A stretch of DNA of 64,000 nucleotides from Chelydra serpentina. Taxonomy: Eukaryota; Chordata; Testudines; Chelydridae. The stretch is taken from the NCBI GenBank assembly GCA_037349315.1, contig JBAIAC010000035.1, positions 13,034,501-13,098,500 of the forward strand. Direction: 5' to 3'. A program made the translations under genes and the position numbers. Under the pieces are notes generated by a model. The model saw nothing but the letters and a program-made list of their open reading frames with translations. It searched no databases and was not told where the DNA came from. Position 1 is the first letter of the stretch. Each line of letters starts with the position of its first letter. Positions 45,640-56,479 of the stretch are shown one piece after another.

Positions 45640-46655
45640 TATAGCCTGTCTAAGAAATTGTTCTCTGTCTGCATAATATTTATCTGTGTTTTGATAGCAA
45701 AACCCTTGAATTTGCCTAGAAAGGCTCCAGCTGGCTGAAGGCCAGAGGAGAGAAGAGGAAAAGGGAGAGATGCTAAATAATACTTTCCTTGATTTACAAG
45801 AGAGGGGGAGTTGATTTTAAAGCAGATTTAACGTTCTGTGTCACTCTGAAAGGGGTCTGTTGTATTTACTCTGTAGACAATGTATTAAAATCTCACTTTT
45901 TAAAAAAAGTGTCAGTACAAAGGAGCTGGAATCTGGCCATAGCTGGGAATTACCCCAGTGCATCCTGGTCCGACCTCAACAACCCTATTCCCACACACAC
46001 AGACACACCCTTTGGAGTAGGGGGCTTGTCAGGAGGTGGAGAGTGGTTCCACCAATTTTCAGCTGGTGTAGTCATCCCTTAGGGGGACCGAACTAAGCTG
46101 ACATAAGTGACAGCTGCTGGAGCTGCAGCCAGTAGAGGTCAGTCCATAGAAACAGGGAGCTATAACCAATTGTCCAGTGGCCCCTTTCTCCCTTCTCTCC
46201 TCTTCCCGCCACATTGAGATCCTGCACTCTTATGCCGTGTGGATCTTGGTGCAGGAAGGATCTGACCCAAAGTTTATTTAGAGAGGCTAAGATGAGCACT
46301 TGTTGGTGGAACAGCATACACTGCACTACGTATTGATCACTATTAAAAGGTAAACAGTTACCAATGGCTGTCGTAGCGTAGACCAGGGCTCAGACTGCAG
46401 CGTATTCCCTATTCCGTGGGTGGTAATATACGTAGTATCAAGTTGATAACTGGTGGTAAAGGTGTTGATGAGCAATGCTGGGTTCACTACACCCACTGCG
46501 GAAACGTAGCCACCTCTGGGGTGAAACACAATAGCTATTAACACACAGCAGCTGTTGTCAGGTGCTTAGGCTAGTAAGATCACACATTAAAACTGCAAGG
46601 GAATGCAGGCGGCAGGCCAGAATATAATTACTCAAACTGGAATTTAGCCTTGGCA
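45640..46655. other. No gene recognised
   Basis: Short frames only. Near 46490-46530 the minus strand carries 'ccccagaggtggct', shared with 15255. Confidence 0.4.
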
Positions 46656-46662
46656 CTAAAGC

Positions 46663-46880
46663 CTTGTCTATGCTAGGGAACGTTATAAAAAATCCCCGTA
46701 GCTGCTAACATCCGTTGAATTAAATTGATGTTAGCAATGCTGACAATGAGAGCCCAGTGCAGACAGAGTTGTAACGCTGTGTTATCAAGGCTGTGTCAGC
46801 TAACACTTTTGGAGGAAATCTAATCAACCTGATGCAGAAAACCTGTCATCAGCTGAAACTCCATTTACACTAGGGAAGGG
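46663..46880. mobile_element. 'gtctatgct'-type MITE, diverged
   Basis: The left side 'aaagccttgtctatgctagg' resembles MITE ends here, with an internal 'gctaacatccgttgaat' against 'ttgatgttagcaatg' hairpin. The right end 'ttacactagggaaggg' is tentative. Confidence 0.5.
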
Positions 46881-47084
46881 ATCTTAATGTTGCTAATCCT
46901 GGAGGTTTGGGCCAAAAGCCTCAATGTAAAACAGAGGCTCAGGCCCCTGCTTTTTGTTTTGGGAAGGGAGGGCTATATGGATTTGTAGTGACCAACGGAG
47001 ATGAAAACCTCAGTTCTGTGCCTCATTCAAAAATCACACTTCCAGCAGCGCTGTGTCATTTAACACCGCTTTTATGTGATTCGT

Positions 47085-47240
47085 TCTGTTTAGCCCCAAA
47101 GGTGGTCAGTGTCATCACCCTCCTTTTACAGATGGGGAAACTGAGGCACGGAAAGATGAAGTGACTTGCCCAGGGTCACCGAGCAGGCCAGTGGCAGAGC
47201 CAGTGGTAGAACCCAGGTCCTTTGGATTCTGGTTCAGGGA
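47085..47240 (+). repeat. MIR-type SINE
   Basis: 'ttttacagatggggaaactg', 'gaagtgacttgcccagggtc', 'gtagaacccaggtcc' are in MIR order and well preserved. Confidence 0.9.
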
Positions 47241-47502
47241 ATCTAATAAGTAAGGTTACACTTAGGAAGACTCCTGCTGTTTTCACTTCTAGAGGGAGTC
47301 TTTCTGTATTGACATGTCCTTGCAATCTCAAAGACTCCACTGATTAGGATCATTTTTCTTGTGGCTGAACAGAGGAATTTAGCATGAACAGGAAAAGTCT
47401 GGGGCTTCCCTGCCTCAGCCACAGTATAGTGTCTTGGGTTTTCCAGCTCTGCTGCTACACAGTTGCCTGGTAAGTATCACTACAAAGCCACATTAGAAAC
47501 TG

Positions 47503-47521
47503 GGGTGTGTGTGTGTGTGTG
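47503..47521 (+). repeat. (GT)n microsatellite
   Basis: A short GT run with complement in minus-strand frames. No coding significance. Confidence 0.9.
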
Positions 47522-47529
47522 ACTTGACC

Positions 47530-48390
47530 CCACCTTCAGCAGGCGAGCGTGCTGTCTAACAGACACTGGATGGGAGGGAGATGTTTGTACAGTGGCAGTA
47601 CAAACACTGAACGGTTGGATGAGTCTTGTATTGTAGCAATACAAATAGCAATAATATGGCTTGAGCATTCTGGTCTCAATGCAGAGATGGCTTAAAGGAG
47701 AGTGTAAGCAGCTGTTTATGGGTGCAAATGAGTGTAGTGCACATGCTGAAAGGATAGGGGAGTGAGGTTGTGGCAGAAGAGACATTTTCCTGTTGGTTGC
47801 GAAGATAAAGTATGAGGGTTCTGGTTTATCTCACACCTTACACTCTCATTTGTTGTTTTTCCTGCTATAGTCTCAACCCTTCCTCTCCCGGGGCATATAA
47901 TTTAAACACATACACACACACACCGGGTATATAATTTACCTCCACACCCTTAATGTGGGGTATTTTACATCACCTCTGAGTTTGGCTCTGCTGCTAGCTT
48001 GACTGTGAGTCGATGCGTTATTGTGGCCTGCCAGCATCCAGGGTTGTTTTATGGTCGACAATGAGCTGTGTTTGGTTGTGTAATAATATAGTAAGGTTAC
48101 GCACACATTTGCGGCTCCAGTGGTGCAAGGAAGGAGTAGGTTAGAAGAAATCAGGGAGATGTGGTCAAAGAGGGGAGATGCCTCACCGCTGTTTGGTGTT
48201 AGAAGGCTACCTTCTGGGATGGGGTTACGCCAACTGGATTGCCTCAGTTCAGAAGAAAGGCAAGGCTCACAAGCAAGATGAGAACAAGACTCCATCTTGG
48301 GGGGTGATATTTCAGTGTGTAATGGTTATAGGGTGAGCTGCACTTCAGACTCCTTTTTGTCCTTCATGCACTCCTCAGGAGCCAGGCCAT
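47530..48390. other. No gene or repeat recognised
   Basis: Short frames only; a CA-rich patch lies near 47908-47926. Confidence 0.4.
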
Positions 48391-48396
48391 GGCTTT

Positions 48397-48472
48397 AGGG
48401 TGACCAGACAGCAAATGTGAAAAATCGGGACAGAGGGTGCGGGGTAATAGGCACCTATATAAGATACAGCCC
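48397..48472 (+). mobile_element. Short hAT MITE, 'tagggtgaccaga' family, truncated
   Basis: The left end 'tagggtgaccagacagc' and body 'gtaataggcacctatataag' are present, then the sequence changes before the right half. Confidence 0.8.
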
Positions 48473-48499
48473 CAGTAAGGGAGGGGCCGGGGGCTAGCC

Positions 48500-48582
48500 T
48501 CCCCGGCCAGGAGCTCAAGGACCAGGCAGGATGGTCCCACGGGCCGGATGTGGCCCGCAGGTCATAGTGTGCCCACCTCTGG
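48500..48582 (-). mobile_element. hAT-type element, one end only
   Basis: 'gggccggatgtggcccgcag' and the terminal 'gtgtgcccacctctg' read on the minus strand as the common hAT start 'cagaggtgggcac'. It joins the truncated MITE on its left and the next MITE on its right, forming a composite. Confidence 0.7.
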
Positions 48583-48899
48583 TCTACACTAAAATGTCAC
48601 TCCCACCGATGTAACTTGCCCATTACACTGACTTAACTCCACCTCTGCGAGAGGCGTAGCACTTAGGTCAAGGCAGTGTCAGTGTAGACACTGCGTTGCT
48701 TACCTCGACTGTTGCTGCCTTTCAGAAGCCATCCCATAATGCCTCACAATGACGGTTAAATCAGTGCAAGCGCTCCTGGTGAGGACGCGCACGCCGACAG
48801 AAGGAACATAGTGTATCTATGCAAAAGCAATTTCATTGCTGTGGTGGCTGTACGTTGATATAACTTAGGTCAACTTAATTTTGTAGAGTAGACTTGCCC
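48583..48899. mobile_element. 'gtctacact'-type MITE
   Basis: Ends 'ggtctacactaaaatgtc' and 'gtagagtagacttgcccc'; interior includes 'gcagtgtcagtgtagacac' and 'taacttaggtcaacttaa'. The duplication is not resolved. Confidence 0.75.
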
Positions 48900-49635
48900 C
48901 AAGTCTTTTCTTGACTTCGGTTGTAAGTTTCCCCTCATCCCAGCTCACCCTCATCTCTGAGTAGACTGTCCTGCTTGCAGCAAGACCTCTGTGTGTGTCT
49001 CCTTGCCAGCCTGGATGCTCTTGCTGATGCTCCCTGGGCACCTCCACCCCTCCTTCCTGAGGCCAGCTGCCTGAAGGCTTAGGTTCCCCTTTGATCCAAG
49101 GCTTTCAGAGGCTTTAGGGAAGAGTAAACCATGCCAGCCTAGTGAGAGCCAAGCGCAGTCTCTCCCCATTGCTCCTTTAAGAAGCCTTATCTTTGCCATT
49201 TTGTCTTTTTCTGTTTGCTTCCTCTTTTAACAGTCTCTTGATTTAACCTGCCTGACTGCCAGGGGACTGTCAGCCAAATGGAACCTGAGGGAAATATGGT
49301 AGTTATAAAAAAATACTACACTTAACTCCCTCATTCTCCACCCAGGGATCTAGGTTCTGTCAGCCTTAGCCCTCCTGGCAGAAAGGAGAAGTGAGGGGAG
49401 AGTGAGGGAGAGACGTGGAGAAATTATTTTTGAAAAGAGGTACATTCATGGCAGGCCAGGAATGTACTCCTAGTGTGCTGGTAGTTGTGTAGCATTGCTT
49501 GCCAGTTTCTCATACCCACAGCCCGTGTTGAAAGGGATGCCAGAGAGTGCTGCTTGGCATTGTAGCAGACGTAGTTTTATTCTTGGCTCCTCTCGGTTTA
49601 TTCTGGCTTATTGCTGGTGAGTCCTCTTCACGTCT
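48900..49635. other. No gene or repeat recognised
   Basis: Short frames only, proline- and glycine-rich on the minus strand without motif. Confidence 0.4.
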
Positions 49636-49643
49636 CCCTTGGT

Positions 49644-49772
49644 TAGGGTGACCAGATGTCCCTATTTTATAGGGACAGTCCTGATTTTTGGGTCTTTTTC
49701 TTATATAGGCTCCTATTACCCCACCCCCACCCCCCCGTCCCGATATTTCACATTTGCTGTCTGGTCACCCTA
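49644..49772 (-). mobile_element. Short hAT MITE, 'tagggtgaccaga' family, copy 4
   Basis: 129 bp with ends 'tagggtgaccagatgtcc' and 'ctgtctggtcaccctac'-1, flanked by a perfect 8-bp duplication 'cccttggt' (49636-49643, 49773-49780). Confidence 0.96.
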
Positions 49773-50009
49773 CCCTTGGTTTGAATCCATATTGCTTTGT
49801 TTTCCCTTGCACTAAGTACTGATGGTATGACCAGTGGCCATACAGAAGGGTGTCATCTTCATTCCCTGCAAGCGGCTACTCCTTAAGCTTCTAGTCATAA
49901 TTTTGCCATGACTGGTGCTTAGCATCAGTATGGTCACTACAGAATGTGCAGTAGTGGTCTGGCCCTGAGCAGAGGACTGGGAAACAGGAACCACAGAGTT
50001 ATAACAGGC

Positions 50010-50130
50010 CCTAACAATGACTCCTGCCCTTGCACTGGACAAATCACTTAACAGTCCTGCCTCAGTTTCCCCATCTGTAAAATGGAGATGATAATACTTC
50101 CCTACCCCCACGGTGGTGGTAGTTGATTAC
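50010..50130 (-). repeat. MIR-type SINE, reversed
   Basis: 'ctgcctcagtttccccatct' and 'gtaaaatggagatgataata' are the MIR body on the minus strand. Confidence 0.9.
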
Positions 50131-50139
50131 ATATAATAA

Positions 50140-52340
50140 GGGATAAATAGCAATAGCAGTATCTTGGGTGCCATGAAGAGTGTTGGTAGTGTTAAAGCTG
50201 GGCAATAAACAAACACTGGGGGTGTGATATGAGGAAAGAGAATCCAATCATCTGCACGTCTCTCCTCCGTGCTGGCTTCCTATTTCTTATTCCCCACCCA
50301 GAGTGTCTTACAAATGCACCAAACACTCCAGTGTTTGAAGGCTTAAATCAGTGAGAAATAGGGGAGGGAGAAGGGCAAATAAGGGATTTTAAAACCATCT
50401 GTATCGGAAGAACCAAAAGGTGAGACTGGGCACGCTGTAAAGGTTTATGAGAACTGTGGCCAAGGGCAAGACTGTGTGAATGAGCCAGTCTCTGCACTGC
50501 TGAGCTGGAAAGTGTGTGTGTGTGTGTGTGTTTGGTTTTGTGTGTGTGCTGGGTAGCCCTTTGGGGAATAACTGTTAGATATTTTAGTCAAGTAAGGACA
50601 CATTGCTTGCAGCTGGCAAACTGATTAATGTGCATGTGAAGCAGGCAGCGCTGTTAACTGAACTGAGAGCTTTGGACACTCTCACCACCCACCTCAAAAA
50701 CAAGAAGCCACATCCGGCTCTATGAGGCCTGTAGATCTTCTGCAATGGGGGAAGAAGCAGAGCAGGCGCAAGGGTTGGGCAGGTTAGTGGATTTCCAAGG
50801 CGTACTCTCTTGTGCTTGAATGTAGTTAGTAGCCGATGATAAAGGATACAGCACCTGGAGAGTGTGGGTGAATTTGTATCCAGTACTTATCTTTGAAAAG
50901 TGGGTTCTTACCTTCAGGGTCATCAGCCCAGCAGTGGAGGAGTGAGCTGTCCAGCATCTGCCTGTTGAGCAGAGGTTGGGACAGTTTAAAAGCTTATGGG
51001 TAATTTTGCAATGAGACAGCTCATTGCACTCTCTTGACCTAGAAACAGGAATGTGTTAAACTAACATTTAAATGTAAAAGAAATGGCAAGAGTCAGGGAA
51101 TCAATGCAGTGTTCAAAAAAAAGAAGCTGGCAGAGAGTTTTTTAAAAGTAAAATGTGTAATAGTGTTTGAGCATTCAGTTTATGCCCCTCGTAGTCTGAT
51201 TTAACTGCATGCTCTCATGATTTTTCCCTCGCTCCTCCTGTTGTTTTATATTAATTACCACTTACATTAAATTAGACAGCAAGGTGTTCAGGGCAGGGAC
51301 CCAAAGCTAACAAATAAGCACATCAATTCTACGTTTCCCCTAAACTGATCAGCAGTGAAATAATGTGGCCATTTGAATTGTTCATCTCAGGGCTTCAGAG
51401 AAAGACCCCATAGAGCTGCACCAGAACATTTGACTGCAAACAAACCTTACTATGTGTCTGGATACATACGGTTCCTATTTTGAAGATTTTCTTCACCATC
51501 TTAGGGCTAGAGAATTAAGGAGTCAGATTGTTCTCTGGTGTAAATGATCAGACAGTAGCTGCATTCAAGTGAAGAAAGCCACCTTAATTTGCAGCTGAGG
51601 ATCTGTGCAAAATTATGTGATAGTTTAAAAATAATCCAACTACATGACCATTTGTGCAGCTGCATAAACTCATAATACACAGAGCCCTGAGGCAGTTCTC
51701 TGCTGGTTGTGGTACTTCAGTAGTGGCAATTTTTCCAGGGAATCCTGAAGTAACCTTATCTAGACTGCAGTAGCTAGTTTTCTAACAGTCTTTAAGCATG
51801 ATCACTGCAAAGCAAGGCAAACCGGGGAGGCATTGCTCAATGCTGGCTCGTATGTAAGGAGCCTCAACAACCTCTTCATTAGAGTAGGTCTAAAGAATTC
51901 AGGGAGAGCTTTAGCCTCCATCCCTCTCATCCCAGCTTCTCCTGATTCAGAGCTGGGTAACTCCAAAGGGAGTGCTGCCCACCAGCCCATTACTAGGGTG
52001 GGTGTATGAGAAAATGGAGGAGTGCTGGCATCTTATGGCATGACAGAGGTGCTGGTTGGGCAGCTAGTCACTGATCACAGGCATTACTCAGGCATGTCAA
52101 ATTTCAGGAAGTACTATGTTAAGTGAATGTGATGCTCTTTAAAAGTGTATTTATACAACCCTAGAAACCCCTTCTGACAGCGCAGGTGGCAGCCGGCTTC
52201 CTTCATGCTGCCACCACAAAGCTGTCCTGGAAGCACCATGTCAGGGTAAGAGGCTACTTCAGTCTCCATGGCCCATTTAGTTCTTGGCCTATCCGATGAA
52301 CTGTTGGAGACAAGTGTATTCTATTTACCTACAACAATTT
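50140..52340. other. No gene recognised; GT run at 50513-50531
   Basis: Short frames only; no repeat ends. A GT microsatellite is the sole simple sequence. Confidence 0.4.
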
Positions 52341-52349
52341 TTAGGCTTA

Positions 52350-52640
52350 GGGCATGTCTATACTTACCGGGGATCCACGCTCGGCGATCGATGCACCGAA
52401 GGTCGCTTTAGCGGGTCTAGTGAAGGCCCACTAAATCGACCACAAATTGATCTGTCAACTTCAGTACTCCACCAAAACGAGATGAGTATGGGAAGTCGAC
52501 GGGAGAGCATCTCCCGTCGACCCAGCGCGGTGTAGACACTGCAGTAAGTCGACCTAAGCTATGTTGACTCCAGCTACATTTATTCATTTAGCTGGAGTTG
52601 CGTAACTTAGGTCGATTTATCCCGTAGTGTAGACAAGGCC
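52350..52640. mobile_element. PIF/Harbinger-like MITE with TTA duplication
   Basis: Ends 'gggcatgtctatacttac' and 'gtagtgtagacaaggcc' (inverted), flanked by TTA at 52347-52349 and 52641-52643. Interior carries the hairpin 'gtcgacgggagag' / 'ctctcccgtcgac'-like. Confidence 0.88.
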
Positions 52641-52689
52641 TTACTCTATAAAGGTATTTATGTGATAGCCTCCATCATCATTGTATCTA

Positions 52690-52875
52690 AACACCTCACA
52701 AGCATTCATGAATTTCTCCTCACAGTACCCCTGTGAGGTATGGAATAATTATCTCCATTGTACAGACTGGGAAACCCAGGCACAGAGCAATCAAATGACT
52801 TGCCCAAGGTCACATAAGTCCTGTTGAAGAGGTGGGAATTGAACCCAGAGTCCAATACCGGTATCTTAGCAACAC
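52690..52875 (+). repeat. MIR-type SINE
   Basis: 'cagtacccctgtgaggtatg', 'ctgggaaacccaggcacaga' and 'gacttgcccaaggtcacata' with 'attgaacccagagtcc' are in MIR order. Confidence 0.9.
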
Positions 52876-52879
52876 AAAC

Positions 52880-54135
52880 TTTCTGTGTTCAAAATTACAT
52901 TACTTCCTGCATTGTTCTTTAAAGGTCTATTATTATTATTATTTTATTATGGTACAATGATAAATGAAGAATGGGATTTAATTCCCAGGGTTTACATAAA
53001 CATTTTTGCCTCTCCAATGCAGAAAAATCCCTGCCCATTTAGCTGCTAACGGATCTGAATCTGATGTAAAGAGAGAACTGTTGAGAGTCTCTAAGCTAGT
53101 AATCCAGAAAAAAACCTTTCGCTAACACTTTGTGGCATGGTGCCTTTTCTAGAAACCTTCTGCAACTGGGCTGGACAGATAGGCTTGGTGCCAGAAATAA
53201 GATGCCTAGTCACTGACCTAGGAACTGCAGAACTGCTGGGCCTGGTGTGGAACAAGAACTATTTGAAAGTGTTAAACCACATAAACATGTCTCAGAACAT
53301 GACTCGCACACAGAGGCGGTGCTGAAAATAGCTGAGAAACTGAGCAGACATTGTCTCCTCTGTAGGAAGCATGTTTTATCAGGGGTAACTGCAACTTTTT
53401 CCTCAGTGTAGGAGGCAATAAATAAAGAAACTGGCAGGTTTTGCCACACTTCAGTTTTAAAAAAAAGATATGGTTTAATAGTTGAATTACCTTAGAAGTC
53501 TGATTTCAGTACCTTGCAGGTTCAGACTTCAACGTGGCGGTCAGCATGCTCACTGCTTCTTGAAGCCAGTGGGAGATAAAGATGCTCAGTACTTTACAAG
53601 ATCTAGCTGCAGCATTTCCAATGCTTAATGTATGGAATAAGCAAAGAATTGGCCCAGGAGGTGAGTATGTTGTTCCAATCTGCCAGCTCTGACAACTGCG
53701 CAAAATGATTGACTGTAGCACATTCAGTACTCCACTTTAGAGTTGTATTGATCAGGTTGTTAGTGTATTCAGTTGTTCATCACCATTTTGAAAAAAAAAC
53801 AAAAAGACCCACATAAAAAGTTTTGACAAAATTGTTGTTCTTTTCAACCTCCTCTACTTGTTAATATTGGGTCCTAGTTATATAACTGTGTGCCCCAACC
53901 TTTTTTTTTTTTTTTTTTACTTGTCTTATAAACGTTAAATAATACATGGGAACAAAGAAATTCATGTAGATAAAGGGGGACTGGTGAATCTTGCAGAACA
54001 GAAAGGGAACATTAAAAGCTCAGTTCTCAATAGATCTAGTGGATCAGTCAGAAAATATTGCATATGGCCCTCTCCAGGATACAAAGCACTCCTAGCTGGC
54101 TGTGATCTGTTGTGGAACTCCTTTGGTAGCTTGAC
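52880..54135. other. No gene recognised; 18-T run at 53901-53918
   Basis: Short frames only. The T run may mark the end of an old retrotransposon, but none was identified. Confidence 0.45.
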
Positions 54136-54139
54136 ACTT

Positions 54140-54860
54140 TTTGTCCTGTTTAGAGCTCAGCATGAATTGGAATTTCCATCCCATGGGAAATTCCAGTACT
54201 TTGACATTTTTCGTCCCAAATCAGGACTAAAAGTAGAGAAAACAAAATGTTTTGTGGAACAAAAAGTTGTAAAAAGAAATTTTTCAGAAACATCAAAATG
54301 TTTTGTTTCAACACCTTTTTTATTTATTGAAATGAAAATTTGTTACATTCCCAAATCAAAACATTGCATTTTGTCTCCGTTGGACGTTGAACTACATCGT
54401 CCCGAGCTGCCGCGTTGCTTCATGGGAGTTGTAGTTCAGGTGCTGCATGCCCATATTCTCCTCTGTGGGTGAGGCTCCTACATGCACCACAGTCATCGGA
54501 CTCCTATGCTGGCTCAGCCAGAAGTGAGACAGGAGTGCATTATGAAAGATGTCTTGTCAGGGAACCTGGCCAACAGACGAATAGGGTCATAAGGCATTTG
54601 AATTATAACTCCCATGAGGTGATATGGTAACTCAGGGGGACCCAGGTTAATGTCTAACTGGCCTGACACAAAACATTTAAATACAGTTCAACCAACCAAA
54701 CTGTTTCAAGTTGGGAAACAAAATATTTCCTTTTGATTTTTCCCAATGGAAAATCAAAAAATTTCAGCAAAATAAAAAATTACACCCAGACAATTTTGAT
54801 TTTGTGGAAACCACATAAAAAAAGATTGAGAGAGTTCCCAATCAGTTCTAAACCAAGCAT
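54140..54860. repeat. T-rich interspersed repeat, family B, longer copy
   Basis: 'catgggagttgtagttcagg' and 'catattctcctct' match 23805-24180. Both sides carry A/T-rich sequence ('caaaatgttttgtttcaac', 'atttcagcaaaataaaaa'). The 162-codon frame from 53984 runs through it and shares its repeat-derived sequence. Confidence 0.65.
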
Positions 54861-54869
54861 TTGTTCTAG

Positions 54870-56160
54870 ACATTCAGGGGTACGGGGCTGGTAATGCAAA
54901 TGATACTTCGAATGTACAGGCATTGGTTTTGGTTGTAACTGTATCAGAATAACCCTGTTGTATTTGCATACATTTGGTGGTGTGAGTTGCCTTAGCTGGA
55001 GCATGAAGGCCTGGTTTACTGTCAATCCCTGGAGTTTAGTCCCTCTAAATTCCCCCAGGTGTCCCCTGTGTTCTGTTGGGGTCCGCTGATGGAAAAAATC
55101 AGAGCTGTGACAGTTTATATGACTCTCCATTAGCTGCATAAACAAGCAGAAACCCACCAGCCATTAGTACTGCATATGATAACTCAGCCCAAACATAATT
55201 TGATATCCAATATAAATACAACTGTCTTCCCCACAGGCTTCATGGTTCAATCCCAGTCAAATACAATTGGTTTGAATTGAGATCAAGCTTCTAAAAGCTC
55301 CTGTCCTGCAGTATATAAGTTGGTACTACCTTACGGTGGGGTAACTGTGTCTCTGGTTTCTGGCAAAGGCATGCAGCAGTTAACTACCGCTAATGCGAAG
55401 AATCAATTTCATCATCATTTTAAGCTCTCTATTAACAACTTCTCTTCCCCTGCACAGATCATCCATTCCCAACACGCAGAGGAAGCAACTACTTGAACAA
55501 AAATGAGCCAAGAAATAAAATTAATATAAACCTTTGCTTTTATAACTGTTTACCTTGAACTTGAGGGAGATGATTATTTCCAGTAAACTTAATCTAATCT
55601 TCTCTTCCGTCTCAAAGTACTAACCCATGAAGTACAGCCAGCGTGGGGGTGGAAGGTGGCAGCCTTCACGATAGATGGGAAAAGAAATCTTGGCAAAGGG
55701 AGAACACAAGCTTTACGGGATCTTCTGTTCCCCAGCCTCCTACCCCAGTGGCAGATAAGTATGATACTGTAATGAAAGTGCACCCAAAGCTTTGGATTTT
55801 AACATTTTGCCCATCATATGTTCCTGCAAAGAATGAAGGGCTGATTCAGCATTGCTGGTGTTTGAATCTGCTGAATTGGGAGCAGCTAGCTCTACTGGTC
55901 TGGGTCCTCAGGAGAAGGCTATCCCCTTGGAAACACCCAGCGAACTACATGGGTCCTTGGACTTGGCTCATGGTTAACTCCTGGCTGTTACTATCTTGGA
56001 TGTCTTCCCACAGTCCCTTCCAGTCCAGTCCTACATTTCTGTGGTGAAACCAACCATGCTGAGTGTTGGGAAATTCTTTCACGATGTAGAAGATGTAAGA
56101 TAACAGTGGTGCATCAGTAAGGGGACCGCCCCTTTTTCCAGTTTATTGAGGAGAGGTAGA
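54870..56160. other. No gene or repeat recognised
   Basis: The longest frames (125 codons minus, 134 codons plus) show no motif, and no repeat ends were found. Confidence 0.4.
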
Positions 56161-56164
56161 GCTT

Positions 56165-56470
56165 GTCAGAAAATAGCAATTATTTTTCATAGGATTTTTT
56201 TGCCTGGGCGGGGTGGAGAATTATTTTCTTTCCTTTTCCCCCAGGAAAATATTTTAGTTTTTTTGAAAACTAAAAATGTTTGGATTTTCAAAAAACTGTT
56301 TTTGGAAAATTAACGTTGGATTTCAATAAACATTTTCAATTTTTGATCAAAAGTTTTTTCTCTTGGGAAAATGTCAAAGCAATTTTTCTACATGTTTTGT
56401 TTTTCATAATAAGCCATTTTTAATCTAAATTAGTTTTTGATTAAAATATTTCCACCAAGATCTAGTTAGA
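56165..56470. repeat. T-rich interspersed repeat
   Basis: Dense T and A tracts such as 'tgaaaactaaaaatgtttgg' and 'aaaagttttttctcttggg', like the other T-rich copies. Ends unresolved. Confidence 0.55.
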
Positions 56471-56479
56471 GGAGTCCTG

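Noticed and set aside
53984..54472. 162-codon plus-strand frame as a gene
   Set aside because: It overlaps a T-rich dispersed repeat whose core also occurs at 23975 with a parallel frame.
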